Source: Cupriavidus sp. D39 (lineage in GTDB: Bacteria > Pseudomonadota > Gammaproteobacteria > Burkholderiales > Burkholderiaceae). From it: a stretch of DNA of 64,000 bases. This document shows, piece after piece, positions 7,836 to 17,834 of this stretch. The notes beneath the pieces are model-generated. The model worked only from the letters and a program-made list of their open reading frames with translations, was not told where the DNA came from and searched no databases. Numbering within the stretch: position 1 is the first letter of the stretch; each line of letters begins with the position of its first letter. A program made the translations under genes and the position numbers. The DNA is taken from NCBI RefSeq assembly GCF_026627925.1, contig NZ_JAPNLE010000009.1, positions 2,418,001-2,482,000 on the forward strand, written 5' to 3'.

Positions 7836-9301
7836 TTACAACAGCTTGCTCACCGCGCGGCTCATGCGCGGGGATCCGTTGCCAAGGCGCACCAGATTGT
7901 CATCGAGCGCTTCGGGCACGTAAAGATAATTCACCATCATGCCGCACGACTGCGCGCGCCCTTGCGCGACAGATCGGCGGCCCAGTTCAGCCGCTCCACG
8001 CAGGCGCCATTGCCCAGGTGAAAGCGCGCCACCGGATCGGCCGGCAGCGCCTGCTGGCGCTCGCGCACCAGATAATGCGCGGCCAGCGCCAGCGCGGTGT
8101 CGCGCACCATCGCGTCCCCGGAATCGGCAGGCAGCGCGGCCAGCCAGCCGGCGCCGTCGGCGGGCGGCGTGCCGTGGCGCTCGCGCCAGCGCGCCAGGCG
8201 CTTGTCGCCCAGCACCTTGGCCACCGACTCGCCATCGCGCTTGCGCAGCCAGTCGGCAAACCCGGGAATGGGCGAGAGCGTGGCGAACTGCTTGAGCTTG
8301 GGAAACTCGCGCTGCAATTCCCCGATCACGCGCTTGAGCAGGAAGTTGCCGAAGCTCACGCCGCGCAGGCCTGCCTGCGTATTGGAGATGGAATAGAAGA
8401 TCGCCCACTTCACGCGGCGCAGGTCTTCCAGCGGCGCGGCTTCGTCCAGCAGCGCGTGGACGTTGGCGGCCATCTCGGGCACGAAGGCCACCTCGACAAA
8501 GATCAGCGGCTCGCGCGGCATGCGCGGGTGGAAGAACGCATAGCAGCGGCGATCGGAATCGAGCCGGTTGCGCAGATCCGCCCAGGACGCGATCTCGTGC
8601 ACGGCCTCGTAGCGGATCAGCTTTTCCAGCAGCGAGGCGGGCGAGTCCCAGGTGATGGGCTGCAATTCCAGCAGGCCCACGTCGAACCAGTTGGAGAACA
8701 ACGCCTCCAGATCGTCGTCGAGCGGGCGCAGGCCCGGCACGCGCTTGTGCCAGCGCAGCATGTCCGCACGCAGGCCGATCAGGAAATGCAAGCCGCAGAC
8801 GCTCGCGCCCTGCTGCCCGTGTAGGGCAGCCAGCCGCTTGAAAAAACGGATGCGCGCGTTGGACATGGCCTGTGGCAGGCCGGACGCGGATCTGGCCGCC
8901 TTTCCGTCCATGCCATCCTTGCCGTCCTTGCCCTGGTCATCCGCTTGCACGCTGCCGCTGGCCGCGACTTCGGCCAGCACGCCGAGCATGGCCTGGCGCG
9001 CGTCATCGCCCGCGGCTTCGTACTCGGCCCGCCAGGTTTGCGCGGCGGTATTGGCGGCGCTGTCGGTCAGGCGCGCGTCGAAGCACTGGCGCAGCTGCTC
9101 GCGCTGCCGGCGCAGCACGCGAGCCGGGAGCGCCACGGCCTTGGCGTGCGCCTTGGCATCCGCAGTCGCATTCGGCTTGGCCTTGCCATCGCCCTTACGG
9201 CCCCACCACCGGCCGAAGCGCGACAACAGGGTGTCCGCCAACGGCTCATGGCCGCTAAGGGGAGCGCTGACTTTCTGTTCGGTGTTGCTGAGGGAATCCA
9301 T
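7836..9301 (-). CDS. matA: Malonyl-CoA decarboxylase MatA (frameshifted near C-terminus)
   Basis: A malonyl-CoA decarboxylase of about 488 residues, converting malonyl-CoA to acetyl-CoA and CO2. Family segments include RFFKRLAALHGQQGASVCGL, FLIGLRADML, ITWDSPASLLEKLIRYEAVH, RCYAFFHPRMPREPLIFVEV and FYSISNTQAGLRGVSFGNFL. The frame stops at 7937, but the true C-terminus (GMMVNYLYVPEALDDN to MSRAVSKLL, ending 7836) continues in another frame. One missing base in the GCGCGC run near 7955 explains this. The start is ATG 9301. Immediately upstream is the GntR-type regulator, whose frame appears fused to this one only because of another missing base. Confidence 0.92.
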
Positions 9302-9313
9302 GGGCGTACCTGC

Positions 9314-9387
9314 TCTTGGCTGTCTTCTTGGCTGTCTGTTAGCTGCTATCGGTCCATCGGTCCATCGGACTATCGGACTATCGGTTA
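9314..9387. repeat. Short tandem repeats between gntR and matA
   Basis: Two adjacent microrepeats. TCTTGGCTGTCT occurs twice in tandem (9314-9325, 9326-9337). Then come five 8-base units with core ATCGG at 9348, 9356, 9364, 9372 and 9380 (ATCGGTCC twice, ATCGGACT twice, ATCGGTTA once). The corrected gntR stop codon (9380-9378) falls inside this array. Such repeats are prone to slippage. Confidence 0.9.
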
Positions 9388-10123
9388 GTGGATGATTTGC
9401 CTGCCAGGTGCAGGCGGGCCTGCTGTGTGCCGGGGGCGGATCGCCGCCATCGACAACGTCGCCGGCCTCGGCCATCTCCGCGGCGTCCAGCGCCCTGAGC
9501 GCGCCGCGCTGGCGTAGCAAGTGCGTCTTCATCAGGGTTTCGGCGCCCTCCGGGTCATGCGCCTTGAGCGCGGAGAACACCGACAGATGCTCGGCGCAGG
9601 ATTCGCGGATGCGGCCTGGCAGCTTCAGGCTCTTGTGGCGCGACAGCCGCAGCACCTTGCGCAGGTCGCTGATCAGGCCGGACAGCCAGCGATTGCCGGC
9701 GAGCCGCTGGATGGCTTCGTGGATCTGGTAGTTGGTCTCGTAGTAGGCGTCGATATTGCCGGCTTGCGCATACTGCGTCAGGTCGGCGTGCAGGCTTTCG
9801 AGCGCGTCCAGGTCCTCGGCGGTGGCGTTGCGCGCGGCCTCATAGGCGCAGCGCCCTTCCAGCAGCGCCATCAGCGGGAAGATCTCGTCGAGGTCCTGCT
9901 CGGACAGCGCGTTGACGAAGCAGCCGCGGCGCGGCTCCAGCCGCACCAGGCCTTCGGCGGCCAGCACCTTGAGCGCCTCGCGCATCGGCGTGCGCGAGAT
10001 CCCCATCGACTCGGCCACCGCGGCTTCGTCGATCCAGGCGCCGGGCATCAGCGCGTGCTCGTCGATCATGGTGCGCAGGCGCTCCGCGACTTCAAGGTAC
10101 AGGGCCTGCTGGATGATGCGCAT
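9378..10123 (-). CDS. GntR/FCD family regulator of the malonate cluster (frame disturbed)
   Basis: An FCD-subfamily GntR regulator of about 248 residues. The winged helix is near residues 10-75 (WIDEAAVAESMGISRTPMRE, LVRLEPRRGCFVNALS) and is followed by an all-helical FCD ligand domain (YYETNYQIHEAIQRLAGN, SCAEHLSVFSALKAHD). As written, the frame runs on into matA. Adding one base to the C-run opposite 9432-9436 gives a C-terminus ending QQARLHLAGKSSTNR and a stop at 9380-9378. Regulators here usually sense malonate or malonyl-CoA and repress the operon. A palindromic candidate operator lies 82 bases upstream of the ATG. Confidence 0.85.
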
Positions 10124-10204
10124 GGTGCCTCCGGACGGAAATGCAATGGCAATGGCATCGGGGTGGCGGATGAAGCGATGGAATGTGTCTTGCCAGGCCC
10201 AATA

Positions 10205-10220
10205 ATTCATAATTATGAAT
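10205..10220. promoter_or_regulatory. Candidate GntR operator
   Basis: Perfect 16-base palindrome ATTCATAATTATGAAT in otherwise GC-rich DNA, upstream of the gntR-matA operon. FCD regulators bind short palindromes of this kind. The rest of the 10,124-10,490 gap shows no gene that I can support. Confidence 0.55.
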
Positions 10221-10490
10221 AACGGCGACGCGAAGACAAGACAATTCGATGTTGCGCAGCCGCATGCGCTGCATGCACCAGGAAGGTAAAATTGGGCCGC
10301 GACGCCCCTGGACAGTGACGGTTAAGTACCCTGACTAGCCCGCCTCGCCAGCGCCGGCGCGGCTCCGGCACAGGCTGTGCAGCCGCCGTACCAGCCAGCG
10401 CTCGCCCTGGCACTCTCGCTGACGCGCCGCAGCACGCAGCCTCGGGCGTGAATTGCCACGGTGGCCACGCCAGTCTCGAACGCCATTGCG

Positions 10491-12298
10491 CTAGCGCGCT
10501 GAAAAAACCACCTGCAAATCCGTCGGCATCATCGTAAAGACAAAGGCCTCCCCACTGGCCCCGATCCCGGCGCATGCCTGACATCAAAGTTCTGGCAGAC
10601 CATCGAAATCGCCGCCTTGGCCTCCAGCAACGCGAGATTGCGTCCCGGACACAAGCGCGGTCCCGAGCCGAACGGCACGAAGCCGCTGCGATGCTGGGCC
10701 GCCGCCGCGCCCTGCAGCCAGCGCTCCGGCCGGAACTCCCGGGCAGCGGGGAAGTTGCGCTCCTGCAGCGCGTTGGGCCGGTTCAACAGCACGACCAGCG
10801 TCCCGCGCGGCACCCGCACGCCGCCGACAGCCACATCGACGTTGGGTTCGAGGAAGAGGAGCGGCGCGACCGGCTTGAGCCGCAGCGATTCATGCGCGAC
10901 CGCCTCCACATACACGAGCCTGGCGGCATCCCGTATGTCCTGCAAGACCTCTGCCTGCCCCAGCACCGCCCCAACTTCCTCCTGCATCCTGTGCTGCACC
11001 TCCGGGTGGCTGCACATGAAATGCATCATCCAGGCGATGGTGTTGGCGGTCGTATCCTCGCCCGCTACCAGCATGGTGAAGATGTTTGCGAACAGCTCCT
11101 CATCGTCCAGCGACGCCTGGCCCGCGGCCTGGGCAACCAGCATCGCCTCCAGGAAGTTGGTCGGATGCGCGGCGAGCTCCGGGCTCTGCGCCAGCCGCTG
11201 GCGTGCCGCGGCGATGAACTCGCCGATGGTTTGGCGGATCGCCACCATGGCACGGTCGAACGAGCGGTCCGCCGGCAGCCTGAGGTAGTGCCAGTACGGA
11301 AATGGCGCATTGATGCGCCGGTTCACCATCGGCAAGATCTGTTCTAGATGCTTTTGGATAGCCTCGCCTTCGCGCTCCAGCGTATTCATGTCGTAGCCGA
11401 AGGCCAGGGCGGTCGTCACGTCAACGGTGTACCGCATCAGGTCATGCTGCACATCCACATGCCGTCTTTGCGCGGCCGCCTTTTGCCATCGCCGCTTCAG
11501 CCTCAGTGTGACGCTGGACAGCATTGGAAAGAAATCGCGCAGCCGGTGCGCGTCGAGCGCCTGCGCGACCGGCCGGCGCTGCCTGCGCCACACCTCGCCC
11601 TCGGCGGCGAACACGCCGAGCGCGCCCAACTCCAGCGCCACCGCCTCGAGCGCGCCGATACGGCGATAGGTCTCGGGCCGGTCATGGAGGATCTTGTCGA
11701 TCAACTCCCCTTGCGCGACCACCAGGGCCAGCCGGTTCATCAGGCGGATGCTGTACAGGGGACCGAACGCCTCGCACCATTGCTCGAAGACCAGGTGCAT
11801 CCGCCGCTGCTCCCATTGCAACTGCAACGCGCTGCCTAGCAAGGGCAGCCCCTTCGGCCCGGGAAGCTCCGCGAGCGAGCGCAGGCCAGGGCTCGGCGGC
11901 GACGCTGGCGACGCCGCATCCCGCTCTGCCTGCAGGCGCTGCCACGCGAGCACGTCATCGCGCTCCACCCTGACCTCGCCGTCTTCGACGAAGGCGGTGA
12001 ACCGCTTCAGGCAGACCTCGGGCCGCTCGGCCGCGCTTCCGGAACCGCAGTCGAAGCGCCAGCCGTGCCCACGGCATGTCAGCGTGCCGTTTTCGATGGC
12101 GCCTTCCGCCAGCAGCGTGCCCCGGTGGGGGCAGTGCCCCTGGTAGACCACGGCGCCGCCGCCATGTCCGATCACGACGAGATCCACCCCGTCCACACTG
12201 GCCGGCAGCGCAACGTCGTCGCGCAGGTCCGCCGTGGCAGCGACGCGTACCCGCTTCGGGGAAGCCTCGGCTCCAGCCGCCTCACGTGCCATTTCCAC
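10491..12298 (-). CDS. Rieske ferredoxin-cytochrome P450 fusion protein (frameshifted near C-terminus)
   Basis: One frame joins an N-terminal Rieske [2Fe-2S] domain (residues about 15-115; ligands C56, H58, C75, H78 in CPHRG and CRGHGWRF) to a complete P450 domain from about residue 146 (PGPKGLPLLG). The P450 has the I-helix AGEDTT (412-417), the ExxR motif ESLR (470-473) and the heme loop FGSGPRLCPGR with C550. The frame stops at 10529. Adding one base to the CCCC run near 10550 restores GEAFVFTMMPTDLQVVFSAR and a stop at 10491. The start is GTG 12298 or ATG 12292. The Rieske domain probably delivers electrons to the heme. Substrate and reductase are unknown, and no reductase gene is adjacent. 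Confidence 0.88.
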
Positions 12299-12518
12299 CG
12301 CTGTCGTTCATGGGCAGCCCCTCTTGGCGAATAGGGGCGGGATGTGTCAAACGGCCCGCCTGACGGGAAGAATACACACCGCCAGCGGTCCTGCCCAAGC
12401 GCCGTTGATGCCCATGCCGAAGCCGCCATGCCGATACCGCGCGGCCATCACATACCAGCCATCCACACCACCGTGCCCGACCTCTCGCGAGGAATATCGG
12501 CAGGCTGTGCCCCAGGCG

Positions 12519-13202
12519 CTATGGCTCCAGCCCCGCTGGGCCTGTGCGGCCGAACCAACGCGGAATGTACGGGATCGCCTCATGCAGCGTGCCCAGTACC
12601 CGGAAACTGAATCCGGTCACGGCCGGCGAAGGCGGCTTGATATCGGGCACCACGACCACCTGTGCGCCCGAGCGGTTCGCGGCCGTTGCGCCGTTCTCGC
12701 TGTCCTCAAACGCCAGGCACGCCTGCGGCGCCACGCCGAGGCGCTCGGCGGCCAGCTGGTAGAGCGCCGGGTCGGGCTTGCCGCGGCGCACCTCATCGCC
12801 ACCCGAGACGCAAGTAAAGAAATCCAGCACACCCACGCGCCCGAGCCGGTCCTTGATCTCCTCGACGCGGGACGACGATGCCACCGCGCAGGGAATGCCG
12901 GCATGGCGCAGCGCCATCAGCAGTTCCTTGGCGCCGGGCTTCAGCGGAAACCTCGGCCCCGTGACCGGCGCATGCAATTGCGCGCCCGCCATCGCCTGCA
13001 CCTGGCGAAAGGCACGCTCATCGCCAAGCAGGGAAACCAGCAGCGCGTTGGACTCCGGCGCGGCCTTGCCGATGACCTGCACATAATCGCTGGCCGCCAG
13101 CGCAATGCCGAGCGCGCGCGCGGCGCCGATCCACGCTTGCATGATGGCGCGCTCGGAGTCGATCAGCAGGCCATCCATATCGAAGATGGCGGCGGTGAAC
13201 AT
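12519..13202 (-). CDS. HAD-superfamily hydrolase, beta-phosphoglucomutase-like
   Basis: A 227-residue HAD phosphatase of the beta-phosphoglucomutase/phosphoglycolate phosphatase type. It has the nucleophile motif FDMDGLLIDSE, motif II ASSS, lysine motif GKPDPALY and motif III EDSENG. It probably dephosphorylates or isomerises small sugar phosphates in the cytoplasm; the substrate cannot be assigned. ATG 13202 is chosen (MFTAAIFDMDG), although ATG 13208 is also possible. Its start lies 17 bases after the lgt stop, so the pair may be co-transcribed. Confidence 0.85.
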   Translation of the reverse strand: MFTAAIFDMDGLLIDSERAIMQAWIGAARALGIALAASDYVQVIGKAAPESNALLVSLLGDERAFRQVQAMAGAQLHAPVTGPRFPLKPGAKELLMALRHAGIPCAVASSSRVEEIKDRLGRVGVLDFFTCVSGGDEVRRGKPDPALYQLAAERLGVAPQACLAFEDSENGATAANRSGAQVVVVPDIKPPSPAVTGFSFRVLGTLHEAIPYIPRWFGRTGPAGLEP

Positions 13203-13219
13203 CGTCATCTGCGCCAGCT

Positions 13220-14032
13220 TTAACGAACCGGTGCCTGCGCCGTCTGTCCGTGACGGTACGCCCAGACCACCATGGCGATGCCGGCCAGGATCATCGGCAG
13301 GCTCAGCCACTGGCCCATGGAGAAGTTCAGCGCCAGCAGGCCCAGGAAGTTATCCGGCTCGCGCGCGAACTCGGCAAGGAAACGGAAGCCGCCGTAGCCG
13401 ATCAGGAACACGCCCGAGACAGCGCCCATGGGGCGCGGCTTCCTGGCGAACAGCCACAGGATGATGAACAGCGCCACGCCTTCGCCGGCAAATTGATAGA
13501 GCTGGGAAGGATGGCGGGGAATGTTGTCGCCGGCCTGCGGGAAGATCATGCCCCACGGCAGGTCGGTGGGCCGGCCCCACAGCTCGCCGTTGATGAAGTT
13601 GCCGATGCGCCCGGCCGCCAGCCCGCAGGGGATCATCGGCGCGATGAAGTCGGTGACCTCCATCCAGTGCCGCCCGCGCAGCTTGCCGAACAGCCACATC
13701 GCCACGATCACGCCCAAGAAGCCACCGTGGAAGGCCATGCCGCCCTCCCACACCTTGAAGATCTCGAGCGGATGGCTCAGGTAGTAATCGGCCTTGTAGA
13801 ACAACACATAGCCCAGCCGCCCGCCCAGGATCACGCCCAGCACGCCGAAGAACAGCATGTCGTCCAGGTCCTTGACCGTCCAGCCCTGGGCCGCGATGTG
13901 CGGCTGGCGGATGCGCAGGCGCCCGAACCACAGGAACATGATGAACCCGGCGAGGTACATCAGCCCGTACCAGCGGATGGCGAGCGGGCCGAGATGAATC
14001 GCAACCGGATCGAATTGGGGATGAATCAGCAT
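13220..14032 (-). CDS. lgt: Prolipoprotein diacylglyceryl transferase
   Basis: A 270-residue inner-membrane enzyme with about seven transmembrane helices. It transfers diacylglycerol to the lipobox cysteine of prolipoproteins. The family signature [14 protein letters not shown] is intact and AFHGGFLGV carries the conserved histidine region. The start [26 protein letters not shown] is typical of Lgt, supporting ATG 14032. This enzyme would process the several lipoproteins encoded elsewhere in the window. Confidence 0.96.
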   Translation of the reverse strand: MLIHPQFDPVAIHLGPLAIRWYGLMYLAGFIMFLWFGRLRIRQPHIAAQGWTVKDLDDMLFFGVLGVILGGRLGYVLFYKADYYLSHPLEIFKVWEGGMAFHGGFLGVIVAMWLFGKLRGRHWMEVTDFIAPMIPCGLAAGRIGNFINGELWGRPTDLPWGMIFPQAGDNIPRHPSQLYQFAGEGVALFIILWLFARKPRPMGAVSGVFLIGYGGFRFLAEFAREPDNFLGLLALNFSMGQWLSLPMILAGIAMVVWAYRHGQTAQAPVR

Positions 14033-14106
14033 GTTTGCCGTGGTTTGGGTTGTAAGAAGAATTGCACGCGCCAGCTTGGCGTCCGGTGCGGCATCAGGGT
14101 CAGGAT

Positions 14107-15104
14107 TCAGGCTGCGTCCGTCAGGTGCCTCGCCGCAGCGGCCGCGCCCGGCGCCGTGGCCAGTTTTATGCCAGCCTTTTGCGTCAGCGTCATGGCAGCG
14201 GCCAGCGCGCCGGCGATCTCGATGAACGATCTCAGCACGGGGCTCACGCTGTCGGCACCGGCCTCCCGCCACACCAGCCCGGTCTCGATATCGGGCCCGG
14301 CGTCGCGCAGCGGCAGGTAGGACACACCGGTACGGCGAAGGTTGCAAAGCGAGGCCGGTACCAGCGCCACGCCCATGCCGGCGGACACCAGGCTGACGAT
14401 GGTCTGCATCTGGATGGCCTCCTGGGCGATCACCGGCGTGAGGCCTTCGCGCGCATAACAGCCCGTAATGATGTCATAAAACGCCGGCGCGCTTCGCCGG
14501 GGAAGATGATAAGCGGCTCGTGCGCCGCATCCTTTAGCGAAACGCCCTCCTCCCCCGCCTTCGCGCCGCCCGGGCACCAGCCTTCCGGCACGGCCAGCAC
14601 CAGCGGCTCGCGCACCAGCGGCAGGTAGGCCACGCCATGCGGCATGGCCGGTAGTTGCGGGCGGATCACCAGCCCGGCGTCGATGCCGCCGTCCATCAGG
14701 GCCTCCAGCTGGATATCGCTGGTGGCCTCGCGCAGTTGCAGTTGCACATTGGGATGGCGTGCCCGGAAGCTGCGCAGCAGGTCGGGCAGGATGCCGTAGT
14801 CGGCCGTGCTGACGAAGGCCAGCGACAGCGTGCCGGCCTCCCCGCGCGCCAGCCGCTGGGCCAGGCCCGGCAGTGCTGCGGCGTCGGCCAGCACGCGGCG
14901 CACCTCGGGCAACCATTGCTGGCCAGCCGGAGTGAGCGCCACCGAACGCCGCGTGCGGGCGAACAGTTGCACGCCGATCTCCTCCTCCAGCGCCTGGATC
15001 TGCTGGGACAGCGGCGGCTGCGTCATGGTGAGACGCTGCGCGGCGCGGCCAAAATGTAACTCCTCCGCCACGGTAACGAAGTAGCGCAACTGGCGCAGGT
15101 CCAC
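14107..15104 (-). CDS. LysR-type regulator divergent from ilvD (frameshifted)
   Basis: A LysR regulator of about 332 residues. Its helix-turn-helix opens [25 protein letters not shown], from a GTG start at 15104. The effector domain follows in two frames, broken near 14489 where one added base in GCGCGCCGG restores [14 protein letters not shown]. The C-terminal half contains [11 protein letters not shown], typical of the family. It is transcribed divergently from ilvD with 165 bases between the starts, so it may regulate ilvD, although the sequence does not show an effector. Confidence 0.85.
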
Positions 15105-15269
15105 AGGCGCTCCTGATATGTTTTTCGACTCAATAGAGGTTGAATAATATATTTGACACGATAAAAGGCAAGCGGCATGCTCTCGTCCACAACATGGCAA
15201 GAGCCTGCCCGGTCCTCGGAACCCCTGAGGCGCCCCGCGCAGGCCGGCACACTTCCCCCGGAGATTCCC

Positions 15270-16943
15270 ATGGCATACAACAAACGCTCGCAGCACATCA
15301 CGCAAGGCGTGGCGCGCTCCCCCAACCGCTCGATGTACTACGCGCTGGGCTACAAGAAGGAAGACTTCGACAAGCCGATGGTGGGCATCGCCAACGGCCA
15401 CTCCACCATCACGCCGTGCAACTCCGGCCTGCAACGCCTGGCCGACGCCGCGGTTGCCGCCATCAAGGCCTCCGACGCCAACCCGCAGATCTTCGGCACC
15501 CCGACCATCTCGGACGGCATGTCGATGGGCACGGAAGGCATGAAGTACTCGCTGATCTCCCGCGAAGTCATTGCCGACTGCATCGAGACCGCGGCCCAGG
15601 GCCAGTGGATGGACGGCGTGGTCGTGATCGGCGGCTGCGACAAGAACATGCCGGGCGGCATGATCGCGCTGGCGCGCACCAACGTGCCGGGCATCTATGT
15701 GTACGGCGGCACCATCAAGCCGGGCAACTGGAAGGGCAAGGACCTGACCATCGTGTCGTCGTTCGAGGCCGTGGGCGAATTCACCGCTGGCCGCATGAGC
15801 CAGGAAGACTTCGAAGGCGTCGAGAAGAACGCCTGCCCGTCGTCGGGCTCGTGCGGTGGCATGTACACCGCCAACACCATGAGCTCCTCGTTCGAGGCGC
15901 TGGGCATGTCGCTGCTGTACTCGTCGACCATGGCCAACCCGGACCAGGAAAAGGTCGACAGCGCCGCCGAATCGGCACGCGTGCTGGTCGAGGCCATCAA
16001 GAAGGACATCAAGCCGCGCGACATCATCACGCGCAAGTCCATCGAGAACGCGGTTGCGCTGATCATGGCCACCGGCGGCTCCACCAACGCCGTGCTGCAC
16101 TACCTGGCGATCGCCCACTCGGCCGAAGTCGAATGGTCCATCGACGACTTCGAGCGCATCCGCCGCAAGGTGCCGGTGATCTGCAACCTGAAGCCGTCGG
16201 GCCAGTACGTGGCGACCGACCTGCACCGCGCGGGCGGCATTCCCCAGGTCATGAAGATCCTGCTCAAGGCCGGCCTGATGCACGGCGATTGCCTGACCAT
16301 CACCGGCCGCACCCTGGCCGAGGAACTGGAAAACGTGCCCGACACCCCGCGCGCCGACCAGGACGTGATCATGCCGATCGAAAAGGCACTCTACAAGGAA
16401 GGCCACCTGGCCATCCTGAAGGGCAACCTGGCACCGGAAGGCGCCGTCGCCAAGATCACCGGCCTGAAGAACCCGGTCATCACCGGCCCAGCCCGCGTGT
16501 TCGAGGACGAGCAAAGCGCCATGGACGCCATCCTGGCCGACAAGATCAATGCCGGCGACATCCTGGTGCTGCGCTACCTGGGCCCCAAGGGCGGCCCCGG
16601 CATGCCTGAAATGCTCGCCCCCACCTCTGCCATCATCGGCAAGGGCCTGGGCGAATCGGTCGGCTTCATCACCGACGGCCGCTTCTCCGGCGGCACCTGG
16701 GGCATGGTGGTCGGCCACGTCGCGCCGGAAGCGCATGTGGGCGGCAACATCGCGCTGGTGCAGGAAGGCGACTCCGTCACCATCGACGCGCACAAGCTGC
16801 TGCTGGAACTCAACGTGAGCGAAGAAGAGCTGGCCAAGCGCCGCGCCGCCTGGAAGCAGCCGGCACCGCGCTACACCCGTGGCGTGCTGGCGAAGTTCGC
16901 CAAGCTGGCTTCGACCGCCAGCAAGGGCGCTGTGACGGACTGA
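15270..16943 (+). CDS. ilvD: Dihydroxy-acid dehydratase
   Basis: A 557-residue dehydratase catalysing the last common step of valine and isoleucine synthesis (dihydroxy acid to 2-keto acid). Conserved features are [10 protein letters not shown] and [18 protein letters not shown], with the iron-sulfur cysteines, and [17 protein letters not shown] near the C-terminus. ATG 15270 ([20 protein letters not shown]) matches the family start and follows a CCGGAGA ribosome-binding site. A strong terminator follows. Confidence 0.96.
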   Translation: MAYNKRSQHITQGVARSPNRSMYYALGYKKEDFDKPMVGIANGHSTITPCNSGLQRLADAAVAAIKASDANPQIFGTPTISDGMSMGTEGMKYSLISREVIADCIETAAQGQWMDGVVVIGGCDKNMPGGMIALARTNVPGIYVYGGTIKPGNWKGKDLTIVSSFEAVGEFTAGRMSQEDFEGVEKNACPSSGSCGGMYTANTMSSSFEALGMSLLYSSTMANPDQEKVDSAAESARVLVEAIKKDIKPRDIITRKSIENAVALIMATGGSTNAVLHYLAIAHSAEVEWSIDDFERIRRKVPVICNLKPSGQYVATDLHRAGGIPQVMKILLKAGLMHGDCLTITGRTLAEELENVPDTPRADQDVIMPIEKALYKEGHLAILKGNLAPEGAVAKITGLKNPVITGPARVFEDEQSAMDAILADKINAGDILVLRYLGPKGGPGMPEMLAPTSAIIGKGLGESVGFITDGRFSGGTWGMVVGHVAPEAHVGGNIALVQEGDSVTIDAHKLLLELNVSEEELAKRRAAWKQPAPRYTRGVLAKFAKLASTASKGAVTD

Positions 16944-16967
16944 GGCCTGGCTTTAGTGCCGGAATGA

Positions 16968-16997
16968 AAAAGCCCGCGAGCGATCGCGGGCTTTTTC
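16968..16997 (+). terminator. ilvD terminator
   Basis: Perfect 13-base stem AAAAAGCCCGCGA/TCGCGGGCTTTTT with a GCGA loop, 25 bases after the ilvD stop. Confidence 0.92.
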
Positions 16998-17033
16998 TAT
17001 GGTGCGGGGGAGGTTCAATCTCCCGCCGGTTTG

Positions 17034-17185
17034 CTCCCCTCTCCCGCCTGCGGGAGAGGGGTTGGGGGAGAGGGCGGGCGCTCGTTACTGCGTCGCGCCG
17101 TCAAAAACCACGGGCTCCGCTTCCGGTGGCTCCTAGCTAAGCCCCCTCTCCCCGGCCCTCTCCCCCTGAGGGGAGAGGGAGTGAA
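17034..17185. repeat. Paired GAGAGGGG-type extragenic palindromes
   Basis: Two palindromic copies in opposite orientation: CCCCTCTCCCGCCTGCGG with its mate near 17036-17063, and CCTCTCCCCCTGAGGGGAGA near 17155-17174, flanked by GGGGAGAGGGC-type tracts. Related copies occur at 22,853-22,882 and 32,632-32,676. Sequence beyond the palindrome is also shared: GTGAAAGCCTTCGTCATGGC after the second copy here resembles the complement of 22,825-22,855. This is a dispersed intergenic repeat family, not coding. Confidence 0.8.
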
Positions 17186-17246
17186 AGCCTTCGTCATGGC
17201 ACGCGGCTTTGGCCTGTTCTTCGGCTTCGTTCGGTGCCTCGGGTCT

Positions 17247-17834
17247 TTACATCCCGCCCGGATCCCGCTCGATTTCTTCGAGCGTGGCGTCCAGCCATTC
17301 CACCAGCCTTGCCTCCATCGCCTGCGTCAGTTCCGCCGCCAGTTGCGCGGTCAGCGGGGCCAGGCGCGATTGCAGCGTGGCTTCGGTATGGGCCTCCACC
17401 ACCTGCGGCCATTCGGTGCGAAACCGCATCATCACGCGGGTCAGCAGCTCGCTGCGCATGGCGCGCAACTCGTCCGCGCTGGGCGGCGGGCTGGCGTGGT
17501 GCGTGGCGTGCGAGACCGAGTAGGCGCCATCCTGGGTGGACGGGGTTGGCTGGTGCAGCGCGGGGATCTCGGGCGCGGGAATGCCGTCGCCGGTCTCACG
17601 GGGCATGACGACATGGGTGACCGGGCCGGGCCAGGCCATGTCATGCGCGGGCTGGGCATGGCCTGGGCCGCCAGCGCCGGAATCCGACCACCCCGCGGCT
17701 TGCGTCGCCCCCGGCGCATCCGGCGCCGGTTGCTTGGCGCCGTCGGTGGGCAGGTCGATCACCTCCGTCAGCAGCGGAATGCTGTCGTTGGGCCCGATGC
17801 GCGGGATCACGCGCGAGGTGGTGCGTTCGGTCAT
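17247..17834 (-). CDS. DUF2486-like protein
   Basis: A 195-residue protein with a proline- and glycine-rich, probably disordered first half and a helical C-terminal half (LRAMRSELLTRVMMRFRTEW, LAAELTQAMEARLVEWLD). It resembles the DUF2486 family found next to holC in Burkholderiaceae. Its ATG overlaps the corrected holC stop (ATGA at 17834-17831), indicating translational coupling. No signal peptide, membrane segment or catalytic motif is visible. Function is unknown; the context hints at a replication-linked role. Confidence 0.65.
   Translation of the reverse strand: MTERTTSRVIPRIGPNDSIPLLTEVIDLPTDGAKQPAPDAPGATQAAGWSDSGAGGPGHAQPAHDMAWPGPVTHVVMPRETGDGIPAPEIPALHQPTPSTQDGAYSVSHATHHASPPPSADELRAMRSELLTRVMMRFRTEWPQVVEAHTEATLQSRLAPLTAQLAAELTQAMEARLVEWLDATLEEIERDPGGM

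Noticed and set aside
9348..9387. CRISPR-like repeats
   Set aside because: The units are 8 bases, directly adjacent with no spacers, and no cas genes are in the window.
7937..10210. A 757-residue GntR-malonyl-CoA decarboxylase fusion protein
   Set aside because: The frame is open only because one base appears to be missing in a five-C run (opposite 9432-9436). Adding it gives the regulator a sensible C-terminus and a stop. The joining region as written is low-complexity repeat sequence, and the same error type occurs in many neighbouring genes.
14430..16793. A very long open frame antisense to ilvD
   Set aside because: It is a GC-skew shadow: its composition is rich in His/Arg/Val/Gly with no domain, except for the LysR segment at its end, which is the real gene.
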